64,000 bases of DNA from Thiovibrio frasassiensis (lineage in GTDB: Bacteria; Desulfobacterota; Desulfobulbia; Desulfobulbales; Desulfurivibrionaceae), in NCBI RefSeq assembly GCF_029607905.1, contig NZ_JAPHEH010000001.1:1765530-1829529 (forward strand), in the 5' to 3' direction. Positions 44,379 to 53,609 of the stretch are shown piece after piece. A program made the position numbers and the translations under genes. A model generated the notes under the pieces. That model worked only from the letters and a program-made list of their open reading frames with translations, searched no databases and was not told the origin of the DNA. Every line of letters starts with the position of its first letter. Position 1 is the first letter of the stretch.

Positions 44379-45464
44379 CTAAATAATCATATTGAAAAGA
44401 TAGCCCACCAGCAGGATGCCGCTGCCGACCACGCCGATAAAGGTGGCGATGAGCGCGGGTTTCAAGACCCTGCGGAGGATGACTATTTCCGGCAGGGAGA
44501 GAGCGACGACGCTCATCATGAAGGCCAGGGCCGTGCCCAGCGCCGCTCCTTTGCCAAGCAGGGCTTGGAGGACCGGCACGATGCCGGCGGCGTTGGCATA
44601 CATGGGGATGCCGATGACCACGGCCATGGGCACCGACCACCAGGCGGATTTGCCCATGATCGAGGCCATGAATCCTTCGGGCACGTAGCCGTGGATCCCC
44701 GCGCCCACCCCAATACCGAGGATGACATAGGGCCAGACCTTCCCCATGATGTCTTGCACAGCTTGGCGTCCATATCGCACCCGTTCCTGGAGATTGCAGG
44801 GCATCACGGTGTCAGTACCGCTGGCCAGCACATGCTTGACCCATTCCTCAACGTAGTGCTCCATGTGGAGCCGACCAATGGTCCAGCCTGCGATAATGGC
44901 AATGGCAAGGCCGGTGGTGAGATAGAGAAGTGCCACCTTCCAGCCCAGCAAGCCATAGAGCAGAACCAGGGCAACCTCGTTGACCATGGGCGCGGCAATG
45001 AGAAAGGAGAAGGTGACGCCCAGCGGGATCCCGGCCGTTACAAAGCCGATGAACAGGGGGACGGCCGAGCAGGAGCAGAATGGGGTGGCGATACCCAGCA
45101 GGGCGGCCAGAACATTGCCCACGGATTCGCGTTTGCCTGCGAGGATTTTTCGGGTTCGTTCCGGAGTGAAGAAGGAACGGAGAATGCCCACTGCGAATAC
45201 CACCAAGGCCAGGAGCATCAGCACCTTGGGCGTGTCATAGAGGAAGAACTGGGTGGCCTTGCCCAATCGGCTGTCCGGGGAGAGATTGAGCAGGGTAAAG
45301 GTGATGAAGTCGGCAAGGGGGGAAAGCTGTTTGTAGACAGTAAACCAGACAACCAGGGAGAAGAGGCCGGTCGCGAGATAGCGTCTGGTGGCACCAGGGG
45401 AAAGCGGCGGCACCTTTGACGGCTTTGGTTGTGGTGCGAGGTTGTTCAATTTGATGGGTTGCAT
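44379..45464 (-). CDS. ArsP-type permease
   Basis: 361 residues with about nine membrane helices. GIATPFCSCSAVPLFIGFVTAG carries the paired cysteines typical of ArsP/DUF318 permeases (trivalent and methyl-arsenical efflux). LIAAPMVNEVALVLL and GIPMYANAAGIVPVLQALL are the inverted-repeat partners. It sits in the inner membrane. As first gene of the ars operon it is preceded by a repeated ATATAGCTA element, a possible ArsR-type operator; no arsR gene is in the window. Confidence 0.83.
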   Translation of the reverse strand: MQPIKLNNLAPQPKPSKVPPLSPGATRRYLATGLFSLVVWFTVYKQLSPLADFITFTLLNLSPDSRLGKATQFFLYDTPKVLMLLALVVFAVGILRSFFTPERTRKILAGKRESVGNVLAALLGIATPFCSCSAVPLFIGFVTAGIPLGVTFSFLIAAPMVNEVALVLLYGLLGWKVALLYLTTGLAIAIIAGWTIGRLHMEHYVEEWVKHVLASGTDTVMPCNLQERVRYGRQAVQDIMGKVWPYVILGIGVGAGIHGYVPEGFMASIMGKSAWWSVPMAVVIGIPMYANAAGIVPVLQALLGKGAALGTALAFMMSVVALSLPEIVILRRVLKPALIATFIGVVGSGILLVGYLFNMII

Positions 45465-45526
45465 GGGCTTGTTTGTCCTTGTCTTGATTCCCCGCTGAAA
45501 AGCGCGGGGGCGCTCCCATAATTATC

Positions 45527-45551
45527 ATATAGCTAAATTACTATATAGCTA
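45527..45551 (-). promoter_or_regulatory. Repeat-type operator before ars operon
   Basis: The 9-mer ATATAGCTA occurs at 45527-45535 and 45543-45551, 16 bp apart, in an AT-rich patch upstream of the ArsP-type gene. Each contains TAGCTA, its own inverse complement. ArsR/SmtB-family repressors bind AT-rich dyads with such content. Binding is not proven. Confidence 0.45.
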
Positions 45552-45682
45552 TGTTTTGTTGTTGTCAATACGGGTCGGGCCAAGAAAAAGGATCTGGCGG
45601 ATTTCTGGCCGGAATTTGGTTGCGGGACTATATGGGGGCGGCGAAGGGGCGAGGGTGTGTCGGCTATCTGTAAAAAGCGGGT

Positions 45683-46315
45683 TCAGCCGGTGAGCAGTTG
45701 ATTGGAAAGTTCATTGGTGTCATCGGCTTTGATGGGGAAATGACTGGCCAAGATAGCGCCCACCGCTTCAATCTGCCGGCACAAGGCAGTGCACCCCTCT
45801 CCTTGCTTTATGCCGGTGGCAATGTCGTTGGCGTAGGTCAGCAGGGTTTCCTGGGAGATTTTCGCATAGATGCCCGTATCTGCCAGAATCCAGACCTTGT
45901 GCTCAAGCAGGGAGATGAAAAAGAGCACCCCGGTGTTGTCGCGGGTGGTGTGGAGTTTTTTTTCGTAAAAGGAGCGGAGTGCCCGTTGGGCGACCCTGGT
46001 TTCCAGCCGGCTTGCAGGGATGAACAGCCGGAGCAGCGGGGGGCAGAGCCGGGTAAGAGCGGTAACGAGCATGGCCCCGCAAAGAGCAAGGGGGAGGAAG
46101 TATCCCAGGCTGTCTCCCAAAAAAAGGTCGGTGATAATGAGCGCGGTCAGACCGCCGATACTGAACCCGGCCAGGAGCCTTGCTTCAGGATAGGTGTCGC
46201 TCTCCGCCACCACCATGGCGACAACTTCGCCGGAGGTTTTTTGCTCCACCCCGGAGATGGTTGCAGCAATCTGCTCTTTTTCCGCCTCTGTAAAAAAAGT
46301 CTCTGCTTGGATCAT
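45683..46315 (-). CDS. TPM-domain membrane protein
   Basis: 210 residues. FFTEAEKEQIAATISGVEQKTSGEVVAMVV and DNTGVLFFISLLEHKVWILADTGIYAKIS are the TPM (TLP18.3/Psb32/MOLO-1) domain, interrupted by two membrane helices. Proteins of this group assist photosystem repair in plants; the bacterial role is unclear. It starts directly after the YgcG gene stop. Confidence 0.75.
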   Translation of the reverse strand: MIQAETFFTEAEKEQIAATISGVEQKTSGEVVAMVVAESDTYPEARLLAGFSIGGLTALIITDLFLGDSLGYFLPLALCGAMLVTALTRLCPPLLRLFIPASRLETRVAQRALRSFYEKKLHTTRDNTGVLFFISLLEHKVWILADTGIYAKISQETLLTYANDIATGIKQGEGCTALCRQIEAVGAILASHFPIKADDTNELSNQLLTG

Positions 46316-47218
46316 CTACCAGCCCCCCGAGGCGCCGCCGCCTCCGAAACCACCGCCGCCGAAGCCGCCAAAGCTATCGCCTCCGCCGCCGCCGCCAAAA
46401 CCGCCGCCGCCCAAGTACATCCCCCCCCCCCCGGCATTGGCGAAAAAGAGCGGGAGCAGGAGGCCCAGCAGGGCGCCGCCCGGGATCAGGAGGAGCAGGA
46501 TCAGCCAGCCCAGGGGCGAAGAGATTCCGAGAAAGGCAAAGAGAGGCAGGAGTGCCGCCCCCGCAAGCGCCCCGACCGGCTTGCTCAGCCGCCCGAGAAA
46601 ACCGACCAGGATGGCAAAAAAGATCAGATAGTTGAAGAGCGAGGATTGGCTCCCCTTGCGCGCTCCTCGGCGGGAGCTGCCGGTACCCTTGTATTCGCCT
46701 CGCGTGGCGCTGATGATCGTGGTGATCCCGGCCTCAAAGCCTTGGTCCAGCTGGCCGGACTTAAAACGCGGGGAGATGATCTGGTCAACGATGCGGCCGG
46801 CAAGCAGGTCGGTCAGCACCCCTTCCAGGCCGCGGCCAACCTCGATCCGGATCTTGCGGTCGCCCTTGCTGACCAAAAGCAGCACCCCGTTGTCCTTGCC
46901 CTTCTGGCCGATCTTCCAGGCATCCACCGTGCGGATGCTGAAATCCTCCAGCGAATCGCCTTCAAGCGACGGGATGGTCAGCACCGCGATCTGGGTGGAA
47001 TCGGATTGTTCAAAGGCGAGCAGCATCTGCTCGAGCTTTTGCCGCTCCCCAGGGGAAATCATCCCGGCCAAGTCGGTGACATACCCCTGGTATTGCGGAA
47101 CCTCCAGCGCCTTGGCTGATTTGGGTCCCGCAACAAGGAGGAGGCAGAGGGTCAGCAGACAAAAGAGATAAAACGGTTTGCCGGTCCGGGATGGGGTATG
47201 CTGCTCGCCTTGTGACAT
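46316..47218 (-). CDS. YgcG-family TPM-domain protein with glycine-rich tail
   Basis: 300 residues. Signal peptide or anchor at the N terminus (LFCLLTLCLLLVAGPKSAKA), then the TPM domain (YVTDLAGMISPGERQKLEQML ... STQIAVLTIPSLEGDSLEDFSIR). One or two helices follow, and the tail is built of GGGGFGGGG-like repeats, a hallmark of this family. Located between LemA and a second TPM gene, a common trio at the envelope. Confidence 0.85.
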   Translation of the reverse strand: MSQGEQHTPSRTGKPFYLFCLLTLCLLLVAGPKSAKALEVPQYQGYVTDLAGMISPGERQKLEQMLLAFEQSDSTQIAVLTIPSLEGDSLEDFSIRTVDAWKIGQKGKDNGVLLLVSKGDRKIRIEVGRGLEGVLTDLLAGRIVDQIISPRFKSGQLDQGFEAGITTIISATRGEYKGTGSSRRGARKGSQSSLFNYLIFFAILVGFLGRLSKPVGALAGAALLPLFAFLGISSPLGWLILLLLIPGGALLGLLLPLFFANAGGGGMYLGGGGFGGGGGGDSFGGFGGGGFGGGGASGGW

Positions 47219-47221
47219 CGG

Positions 47222-47806
47222 TTAGAACTTGACCTTCGGGGCCGCGGCCGCACCTTCTTCCGCCTTGAATGCTTCGCGGCGGGGCAGATGGAGCAGCAGG
47301 TTGTTGGTCAGGTTGTTGGGGAAGGTGCGGATGGAGGTGTTGAAGATCCGCACCGCCTCGTTGTAACGGACCCGGGCCACGTTGATCCGGTTTTCCGTAC
47401 CTTCGAGCTGGTGTTGAAAATCGAGGAAGTTCTGGTTTGCCTTGAGGTCCGGATAGCGTTCCACCACCACCATCAGGCGGGAAAGGGCGGAGGAAAGCCC
47501 GCTCTGCGCTTCCTGGAATTTGGCAAAGGCCTGGGGGTTGTTCACCACTTCGGCGCCTGCCTGAATGGTGCCGACCTTGGCCCTGGCCTCGGTAACGGCG
47601 GTGAGCGTATCTTTCTCGTGGGCCGCGTAGGCCTTTACCGCTTCAACCAGGTTGGGGATGAGGTCGGCGCGCCGTTGGTAAGAGGCTTCAACATCGCCCC
47701 AGGCGGCGATCACGCCCTCGTCGTTCTGCTGGATGGCATTGTAGCCGCAACCGCTCAAACCGACAGCGAGAAGCACGAAACTGACAAGTACGAGGAATCT
47801 CTGCAT
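47222..47806 (-). CDS. LemA-family protein
   Basis: 194 residues from ATG 47806, after AAGGAGA; longer frames upstream are not coding-like. Lipoprotein-like start: VLLAVGLSGCGYNAIQ. The rest is helical with the LemA pattern RRADLIPNLVEAVKAYAAHE...LTAVTEARAKV and DLKANQNFLDFQHQLEGTENRI. LemA proteins are small envelope-associated helical proteins of unknown role, often next to YgcG/TPM genes, as here. Confidence 0.87.
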   Translation of the reverse strand: MQRFLVLVSFVLLAVGLSGCGYNAIQQNDEGVIAAWGDVEASYQRRADLIPNLVEAVKAYAAHEKDTLTAVTEARAKVGTIQAGAEVVNNPQAFAKFQEAQSGLSSALSRLMVVVERYPDLKANQNFLDFQHQLEGTENRINVARVRYNEAVRIFNTSIRTFPNNLTNNLLLHLPRREAFKAEEGAAAAPKVKF

Positions 47807-47905
47807 GGTGGTTCTCCTTAAAAGGGTATCGGTAAAGTGCAATCCTGCGCCACCTCCGAGTATTTGACGCGGGCAGGCGGAACAGGGGGGATGTCTGGGG
47901 GGCGA

Positions 47906-47981
47906 TGGTGCCCTCGGCACGAATTGAACGTGCGACCTACCGCTTAGGAGGCGGTTGCTCTATCCACTGAGCTACGAGGGC
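47906..47981 (-). tRNA. tRNA-Arg (CCT anticodon)
   Basis: A full cloverleaf on the minus strand: acceptor GCCCTCG/CGAGGGC, D arm with AGCTCAGT, anticodon stem ACCGC/GCGGT with loop CTCCTAA (anticodon CCT), T arm with GTTCAATTC, and an encoded CCA. It reads AGG arginine codons. It is the only RNA gene of standard type in the window. Confidence 0.97.
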
Positions 47982-48017
47982 AGTTACAGTACTTTTTTAA
48001 TCCAAAACAAGGGGAGT

Positions 48018-48045
48018 ACTATACCATCGGCAGGTCAATGCGCAA
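48018..48045 (-). promoter_or_regulatory. Candidate promoter of tRNA-Arg
   Basis: On the minus strand TTGCGC (48045-48040) and TATAGT (48023-48018) are 16 bp apart, about 35 bases before the tRNA 5' end. A reasonable sigma-70 match. Confidence 0.4.
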
Positions 48046-48240
48046 TATCTTTCTTGGCTGGAAGCGCTTGTGGTACGGGCCTTGGCCTTATCCGGACCTG
48101 GGTTGCTCACCTTTCCTGCCTGTGACAACAGAACCGCAGGAAAATCTGTGGAAAAAATTGGTTCCCCTGCCGGGATGTGCTAGAATGACGCAGTATCTAT
48201 CGTTTTTTTGCCGGGAAACAAGTTGTCGGTGAGCGTGCGC

Positions 48241-51200
48241 ATGCGATTGAGAACCATAACGTTTCTGGTCTTTTTCATTATCGGACTGTTTCCCCTTGCC
48301 TCCTCCGTTGTTTTTAACCTCCCCTCGCTTCTCGCAACCCTTGAACAGGCAGTACAAGAGCAACGTCTTGCCCGCTTGCAGGATGAGTTTATTGCTCTGG
48401 GGCGCAAGGTCGAGCAGGGACGGGAAACCCTGCGTGTTTTCGGAATGCTTTCTGAGACCGTGGATCTGGTGGGGTGGCCGGAGCCAGGGATTCCCCTTGA
48501 TCAGCTGCGCACGCGTCTCTCCGATGTGGTCGCTAAACGCTGGTTCAAGAATCGGCCCGAGGTTCTCTCGGTGTCTGTTGTTGATGGGTTGGGACAGGAA
48601 CAGTTCCATGTGAGCCGGCAGGAAAACGGCGAACTCGGACTCAGTTCCGCCATGTCTCAAAACAGTATGGAAGAAGCGATGTCTCGGAAGGCAAGGAGCT
48701 TTTTGCCGGGCACGACCTTTGTCGGCGCCATTCAGGGGGTTGTCAGCCCGGATAAGGAAGGGCGGTTGGAGCAGCTCATCGTCTATTTTGGGGTTCCGGT
48801 GCAGAATGAGGCGTACGGAACCTCGGGAATCGCAGTGCTGGTCCTGGATCTGCGCCGCCTCATCAAGAAATTGGAAAAATATGATCTGGTCAGCCAGGAT
48901 GGCTCCTATCTGGCCACGGCGGTTCATGATCGGCACAGGCGGCATGGCTCCGGGCCGAACCATGCCTTTGTAGAGTTTCCCCAGTTGCGGCAGGCGATGC
49001 ACGATGGAAAGCCGGTTATCCTGAAGGATCTGCACGGCGAGGCCAACGCCTGGTTGCCCCTTATCAGCGAGGCCGAGGGGACGCACAGTCTCTGGGTGGG
49101 GCAACCGGTGGACAGAAGCGTCATCGAGGTCTGGCTGCAACATTTTAAGGAAAATCTTGTCATTATTGTTTCTGTTTTGTTGCTCTTGCTTGTAGGGGTG
49201 GCGGTGGCCATGGCGCATTATGCAAATCTCCTGCAAGGCCAGCTCATGGGCGGCATTGCCTCGATTCTTGGCGGGAGCAAGAAGCCGCAGCTGAACTGGC
49301 GGTGGCCACAAGAGCTTGCCCGGCTCGCCTCGGATCTTGACGCGCTGGCCGAGAACCATCTGGCGGACAAGGCGGCCCGGGTTGGGGCGGAAGAAGAGGT
49401 GCGGCGGGAAAAAGAGTCTGCCCTGGTTACTTTGCGCTCCATTGGCGATGGGGTGATCGCCACCGATAACGGGGGGCTGGTGACCCGGATGAATGTGGTG
49501 GCCGAACAGCTGACCGGCTGGCCTCAGGCCGAAGCCCTTGGCCGGAAGCTCGACGAGGTCTTTGCTATTATTGATGCCGGCACAGGGGAAAAATCCGTCA
49601 ATCCGGTGGCCCGGGTTCTTGCGACCGGCAAGATAGTCGGCTTGGGCAACCATACGGTGCTTATTGCCCGCGATGGCAGGAAATACCAGATTTCGGACAG
49701 TGCCGCTCCTATCCTGGAACAGGATGGAATCTGTCTTGGGGTTGTCCTTGTTTTCCGCGATGTGACCGAGGAGTATGCCCTGCAGGAGGAACTGGCCCAC
49801 GAGCTCACGGTAAAACAGGCCCTGGCCGATCTGGCAGGACAACTGGTGGGGTCGGGGCAAAACGTGGCCGGGATTGCCGGGACAATTCTTGCCGCGGCCC
49901 GGGAGCTTACCGCGAGCCCGCACGGCTTTGTGGGCATTATTGATGCGCAGTCCGGCGTTCTGGTCTGTCATGCCTTTACGGAGATGATGCCCGGCGGAGA
50001 GCAGGGGCGCGAGGAGACCCGGGAACTGGCGTGCTCCCCCGGCCCGGATGGACGGTATCCCGGATTGTGGGGACAGGCGCTCAATAAGAGGCAGGGCTTT
50101 TATGCCAATAATCCGGGTGGCCCTCCTGCGGCATCCCGCTGCCCGGAGGGGCATGTCGCGGTGGAACGGTTCCTTGCCGTGCCGGTGCTCCTCGATGGGC
50201 AACTGGTTGGTGAGATCGCGGTGGCCAATAGTGGGCGGGAATATACGGAAAAGGATCTTGATCTGCTGGGTCGGGTGGCGAGACCTTGCGCCCAGGCCAT
50301 TAAGGGGGTGCGAGTCAGCGAAGAGCGTGAGAGTCTCATGGCGGCTCTGCGGCAGTCCCAGAAGATGGAAGCTGTTGGTACCCTGGCCGGCGGGGTGGCC
50401 CATGATTTCAACAACATGCTCACCCCTATTCTCGGTTACACCGATCTGGTCATGGCCAGGCTGCCACGCGGTGACATCTTGCGCCAGGATCTGGAAGAGG
50501 TGAAGCGGGCGGCGCTGCGGGCAAAAAATCTGGTGCGGCAGATTCTTTCTTTTAGCCGGCAGAAAGGGCCGGAACTTGTCTGTATGGCCTTGCCGCCGAT
50601 GTTGGGTGAGTGCCTGGAGATGTTGCGGTCCACCCTTCCTTCCACCATTGTTTTTCATGAGGATATTGCCAGGGATTGCGGGCAGATTATGGCAGATCCT
50701 ACTCAGATCCAGCAGATTCTTATCAATCTCTGCACCAATGGGGCTCATGCCATGGAAGAAAGTGGGGGTACCCTGAAGGTCACTCTTCGAGAGGTCCAGG
50801 TGGCTCCGGGAGAGACGGTTGCCGGCCAGGATCTCCGGCCCGGAAAATATTTGCGTCTGGCGGTCGGTGACACCGGCTGCGGTATGGACAAGGCCACGCA
50901 GGAGCGGATATTTGAACCGTATTTCACCACCAAGGAGCAGGGCAAGGGTACAGGCATCGGCCTTGCCCTGGTACAAGGTATTGTTAAGGGGCATGGCGGG
51001 TATCTTTCCGTTTCCAGCATGCCGGGGCAAGGAACAACCTTTTCCCTCTATTTCCCGGTTTGTTGTGATGTTGCCGGGCAATCGCCCAGGGCACTGGAGA
51101 CCTCTATCCCCAGGGGTTCCGAAAGGATACTGCTGGTGGATGACGAAGAAAATGTCTTGGGCTTGCTCAAGGAAATGAGCGAATACCTCGGCTACCGGGT

Positions 51201-51492
51201 GACAGCCGTTTCGGACAGTACCGAGGCCGAGGTCCTGTTCCGCACCAGGCCGGATGATTTTGATTTGGTTGTCACCGACCAGACCATGCCCGGCTTGACC
51301 GGTATCGTCCTGGCCCAGAAAATTTTTACCCTGAAACCCAAAATGCCGATCATTATCTGCACGGGGTTCAGCGAGGCATTGAGTGAAGAAAAGGCCAAGG
51401 AAATTGGTTTTGCCGGTTATATCTTGAAGCCGGTGATGATAGGCGACTTTGCCCGGGTTGTTCGCCGGGCGCTTGAGGGAGGGGAGGGATGA
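48241..51492 (+). CDS. Hybrid sensor histidine kinase (PAS, GAF, HK, receiver)
   Basis: 1083 residues from ATG 48241 (GGTGAG seven bases before). Two membrane helices (FLVFFIIGLFPLASSVVF; VIIVSVLLLLLVGVAVAMA) enclose a ~280-residue periplasmic sensor. Then PAS (LRSIGDGVIATDNGGLVTRM) and GAF (AAARELTASPHGFVGIID). HisKA is of the GGVAHDFNNML class and HATPase has GTGIGLALVQGIVKGH. The C-terminal receiver has ILLVDDEENVL and the acceptor VVTDQTMPGLTG. HATPase and receiver cysteines are not special. It overlaps nnrD by 4 bp (ATGA). Signal not known. Confidence 0.88.
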   Translation: MRLRTITFLVFFIIGLFPLASSVVFNLPSLLATLEQAVQEQRLARLQDEFIALGRKVEQGRETLRVFGMLSETVDLVGWPEPGIPLDQLRTRLSDVVAKRWFKNRPEVLSVSVVDGLGQEQFHVSRQENGELGLSSAMSQNSMEEAMSRKARSFLPGTTFVGAIQGVVSPDKEGRLEQLIVYFGVPVQNEAYGTSGIAVLVLDLRRLIKKLEKYDLVSQDGSYLATAVHDRHRRHGSGPNHAFVEFPQLRQAMHDGKPVILKDLHGEANAWLPLISEAEGTHSLWVGQPVDRSVIEVWLQHFKENLVIIVSVLLLLLVGVAVAMAHYANLLQGQLMGGIASILGGSKKPQLNWRWPQELARLASDLDALAENHLADKAARVGAEEEVRREKESALVTLRSIGDGVIATDNGGLVTRMNVVAEQLTGWPQAEALGRKLDEVFAIIDAGTGEKSVNPVARVLATGKIVGLGNHTVLIARDGRKYQISDSAAPILEQDGICLGVVLVFRDVTEEYALQEELAHELTVKQALADLAGQLVGSGQNVAGIAGTILAAARELTASPHGFVGIIDAQSGVLVCHAFTEMMPGGEQGREETRELACSPGPDGRYPGLWGQALNKRQGFYANNPGGPPAASRCPEGHVAVERFLAVPVLLDGQLVGEIAVANSGREYTEKDLDLLGRVARPCAQAIKGVRVSEERESLMAALRQSQKMEAVGTLAGGVAHDFNNMLTPILGYTDLVMARLPRGDILRQDLEEVKRAALRAKNLVRQILSFSRQKGPELVCMALPPMLGECLEMLRSTLPSTIVFHEDIARDCGQIMADPTQIQQILINLCTNGAHAMEESGGTLKVTLREVQVAPGETVAGQDLRPGKYLRLAVGDTGCGMDKATQERIFEPYFTTKEQGKGTGIGLALVQGIVKGHGGYLSVSSMPGQGTTFSLYFPVCCDVAGQSPRALETSIPRGSERILLVDDEENVLGLLKEMSEYLGYRVTAVSDSTEAEVLFRTRPDDFDLVVTDQTMPGLTGIVLAQKIFTLKPKMPIIICTGFSEALSEEKAKEIGFAGYILKPVMIGDFARVVRRALEGGEG

Positions 51493-53045
51493 AGATTGCC
51501 ACTGCGGAACAGATGCTGCTCTGCGACAGATTGACCAGCGCGGAATATGGTATTTCAGGGTTGGAATTGATGGAAAATGCCGGACGCGGGACGGTGGCGG
51601 CGATGAGCCGCCATTTTGGCTCGCTGGTCGAACGCAAGGTCCTCATTTTTGTCGGGCCCGGCAATAACGGGGGCGATGGCTTGGTGATCGCCCGTCTGCT
51701 GCTGGCGCAGGGTGCCCAGCCCCAGGTGGTGAGTCTGGTGGCTCTCGAAAAAATGCAGGGGGATGCGGCGAGAAATCTTGAGCGGGTCAAGCAGCTGGCC
51801 ATGCCGCTCTATACCTGCCTTGCAGAAGAGGAGTTGTCCTGGGTGGAACGGCTGGTGGCGGAGAGCGATTTTCTGGTCGATGCTCTTTTCGGCACGGGAT
51901 TGCGCAGTAGGGTCTCCGGGGTTTTTGCCGCGGTGATCAAATGCCTCAATGCCAGCCCGGTGCCGGTGGTGGCGGTGGATATTCCCTCCGGGCTTGCCAG
52001 CGACACCGGCATTCCCCAGGGCACCAGTGTTCGGGCGCACCTTACCTGCACCTACGGCTTGCCCAAGTTTGCCCAGGTTGAGCCGCCGGGCAAGGAGTAT
52101 GTCGGGGAGCTTGAGGTGATTGATATCGGCATTCCGGTCGAGGTTGTCGAGCGGATCGGGGTTGCGGTTGAATGGCTGGATCATTCTTGGGTCAAGGGCT
52201 TGATTCCGGCCCGCGGCCTTGCTGCCCATAAGGGAACCTTCGGCCATCTCCTGGCCCTGGCAGGCTCGCTGGGCAAGGGAGGCGCGGCAGTGCTCTGCGG
52301 CTTGGGCGGCCTGCGGTCCGGGGCAGGGCTGGTGACCATCGCTACGCCAAAGGCGCTCAATGGGTTGGTGCAGGGGGCATTACCCGAGGCCATGACCGAA
52401 GTGCTCTCCTTTTCGCAGCACTGTCTTTCCGAGCCCGATTATGAGCAGCTATTGGCAGCGTGCCATGGTAAGGGGGCGGTGGCCGTTGGCCCCGGTCTGG
52501 GAACCGCGGAAGAAACCGGCCAGGTGGTGCGCAAGCTCTATCGGGAATTGCGGCAGCCCATGGTGGTCGATGCAGACGGCCTCAACCTGCTGGCCGGCGA
52601 GGTTGCCGTGCTCGCCGCCGGGCCCAGGGTCTTGACCCCCCATCCCGGAGAAATGTCGCGGCTGGCCGGGATTTCAACCCTGGAAATCCAGGGCAAGCGG
52701 CGGGAGGTGGCTGCGGATTTTGCCAAACGGCATGGCGTAGTCCTGCTTCTGAAGGGGGCTTCCACGGTCATTGCCGCCCCGGATGGGAGGGTGGCCATAA
52801 ACTCCACCGGCAATCCGGGCATGGCTGCGGGCGGCATGGGGGATGTCCTCACCGGTCTCATCGGCGGTCTGCTGGCCCAAGGCGTACCCCCTTGGGAGGC
52901 TGCCTGTCTGGGGGCCTATGTCCATGGTCTGGCCGCAGATCGGATTGTCAGGGCAGGGCGGCCGTTTGGTTTTCTGGCCAGTGAGTTGGCTGCGGAGATT
53001 CCCGGGGCCTTTCAGGAGGTTCTGCAATCCGGTGGTGCAGTATAG
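51489..53045 (+). CDS. nnrD: Bifunctional NAD(P)H-hydrate repair enzyme
   Basis: 518 residues. The N-terminal ~215 residues are the epimerase (YjeF_N) domain: ENAGRG, VGPGNNGGDGLVIARLL, FGTGL and VAVDIPSGLASDTG. The C-terminal dehydratase (carbohydrate-kinase-like) domain has VGPGLGTAEE, LTPHPGEMSRL, LLKGASTVIA and NPGMAAGGMGDVLTG. Together they convert damaged NADHX/NADPHX back to NAD(P)H with ADP or ATP. The start overlaps the hybrid kinase stop. Confidence 0.93.
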   Translation: MKIATAEQMLLCDRLTSAEYGISGLELMENAGRGTVAAMSRHFGSLVERKVLIFVGPGNNGGDGLVIARLLLAQGAQPQVVSLVALEKMQGDAARNLERVKQLAMPLYTCLAEEELSWVERLVAESDFLVDALFGTGLRSRVSGVFAAVIKCLNASPVPVVAVDIPSGLASDTGIPQGTSVRAHLTCTYGLPKFAQVEPPGKEYVGELEVIDIGIPVEVVERIGVAVEWLDHSWVKGLIPARGLAAHKGTFGHLLALAGSLGKGGAAVLCGLGGLRSGAGLVTIATPKALNGLVQGALPEAMTEVLSFSQHCLSEPDYEQLLAACHGKGAVAVGPGLGTAEETGQVVRKLYRELRQPMVVDADGLNLLAGEVAVLAAGPRVLTPHPGEMSRLAGISTLEIQGKRREVAADFAKRHGVVLLLKGASTVIAAPDGRVAINSTGNPGMAAGGMGDVLTGLIGGLLAQGVPPWEAACLGAYVHGLAADRIVRAGRPFGFLASELAAEIPGAFQEVLQSGGAV

Positions 53046-53155
53046 GATGGAGCTGGCAACGATATCTCTTGCAAGGGTTTTTTTTGCGCAGGTATCAGGC
53101 GGTGTTGGCTATAGCGTTGTGACGAGTTCAATAACCCCAGAACGGGAGAAAGCGG

Positions 53156-53608
53156 ATGCGGATTGCTAAAGAGATTATGGCGAAAAAGGTTGTTTCGGTA
53201 AAGGCGGATCTGCCGGTGGAGAAACTGGCGGGCATTCTCTGGTCCCATCGTATCAACGGGGCGCCGGTGGTTGACGACGACGGGCAGTTGATCGGGGTGG
53301 TGACGGAAAGTGATCTGGTGGATCAGAACAAGAAGTTCCATATTCCCACCGCCATCTCTATCCTGGACTCGGTGATCTTTCTGGACCGCGCCAAGACAGT
53401 GGAGAAGGAGATCAGCAAGATGACCGGTGCCACGGTGGGGGATATCTGTTCCCGGGAACCGGTGACCATCCGGGAGGATACCCCGCTGGATGAGATCGCC
53501 ACCATCATGTCCGAGAAAAAGGTGCATACCCTGCCGGTGCTCAAAAACGGCACTCTGGTCGGCGTGGTGGGTAAGGCGGATATCATCCGGACCCTGGCCC
53601 GGGGGTAA
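53156..53608 (+). CDS. CBS-pair protein
   Basis: 150 residues with two CBS motifs. The first is IMAKKVVSVKADLPVEKLAGIL...GAPVVDDDGQLIGVVTESDLV; the second is VGDICSREPVTIREDTPLDEIATIM...VHTLPVLKNGTLVGVVGKADII. CBS pairs bind adenine nucleotides and act as energy sensors. No catalytic domain. It converges with the pabB-pabC gene, stops 1 bp apart. Confidence 0.85.
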   Translation: MRIAKEIMAKKVVSVKADLPVEKLAGILWSHRINGAPVVDDDGQLIGVVTESDLVDQNKKFHIPTAISILDSVIFLDRAKTVEKEISKMTGATVGDICSREPVTIREDTPLDEIATIMSEKKVHTLPVLKNGTLVGVVGKADIIRTLARG

Positions 53609-53609
53609 T

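Noticed and set aside
46316-46440. Low-complexity GCC/CCG repeat on plus strand
   Set aside because: It is the glycine-rich tail of the YgcG-family protein read on the other strand.
48088-51081. Minus-strand open frame of 997 codons opposite the hybrid kinase
   Set aside because: The plus strand encodes a complete PAS-GAF-HK-receiver protein; the opposite translation is rich in His, Arg and Pro without domain structure, typical of antisense shadow.
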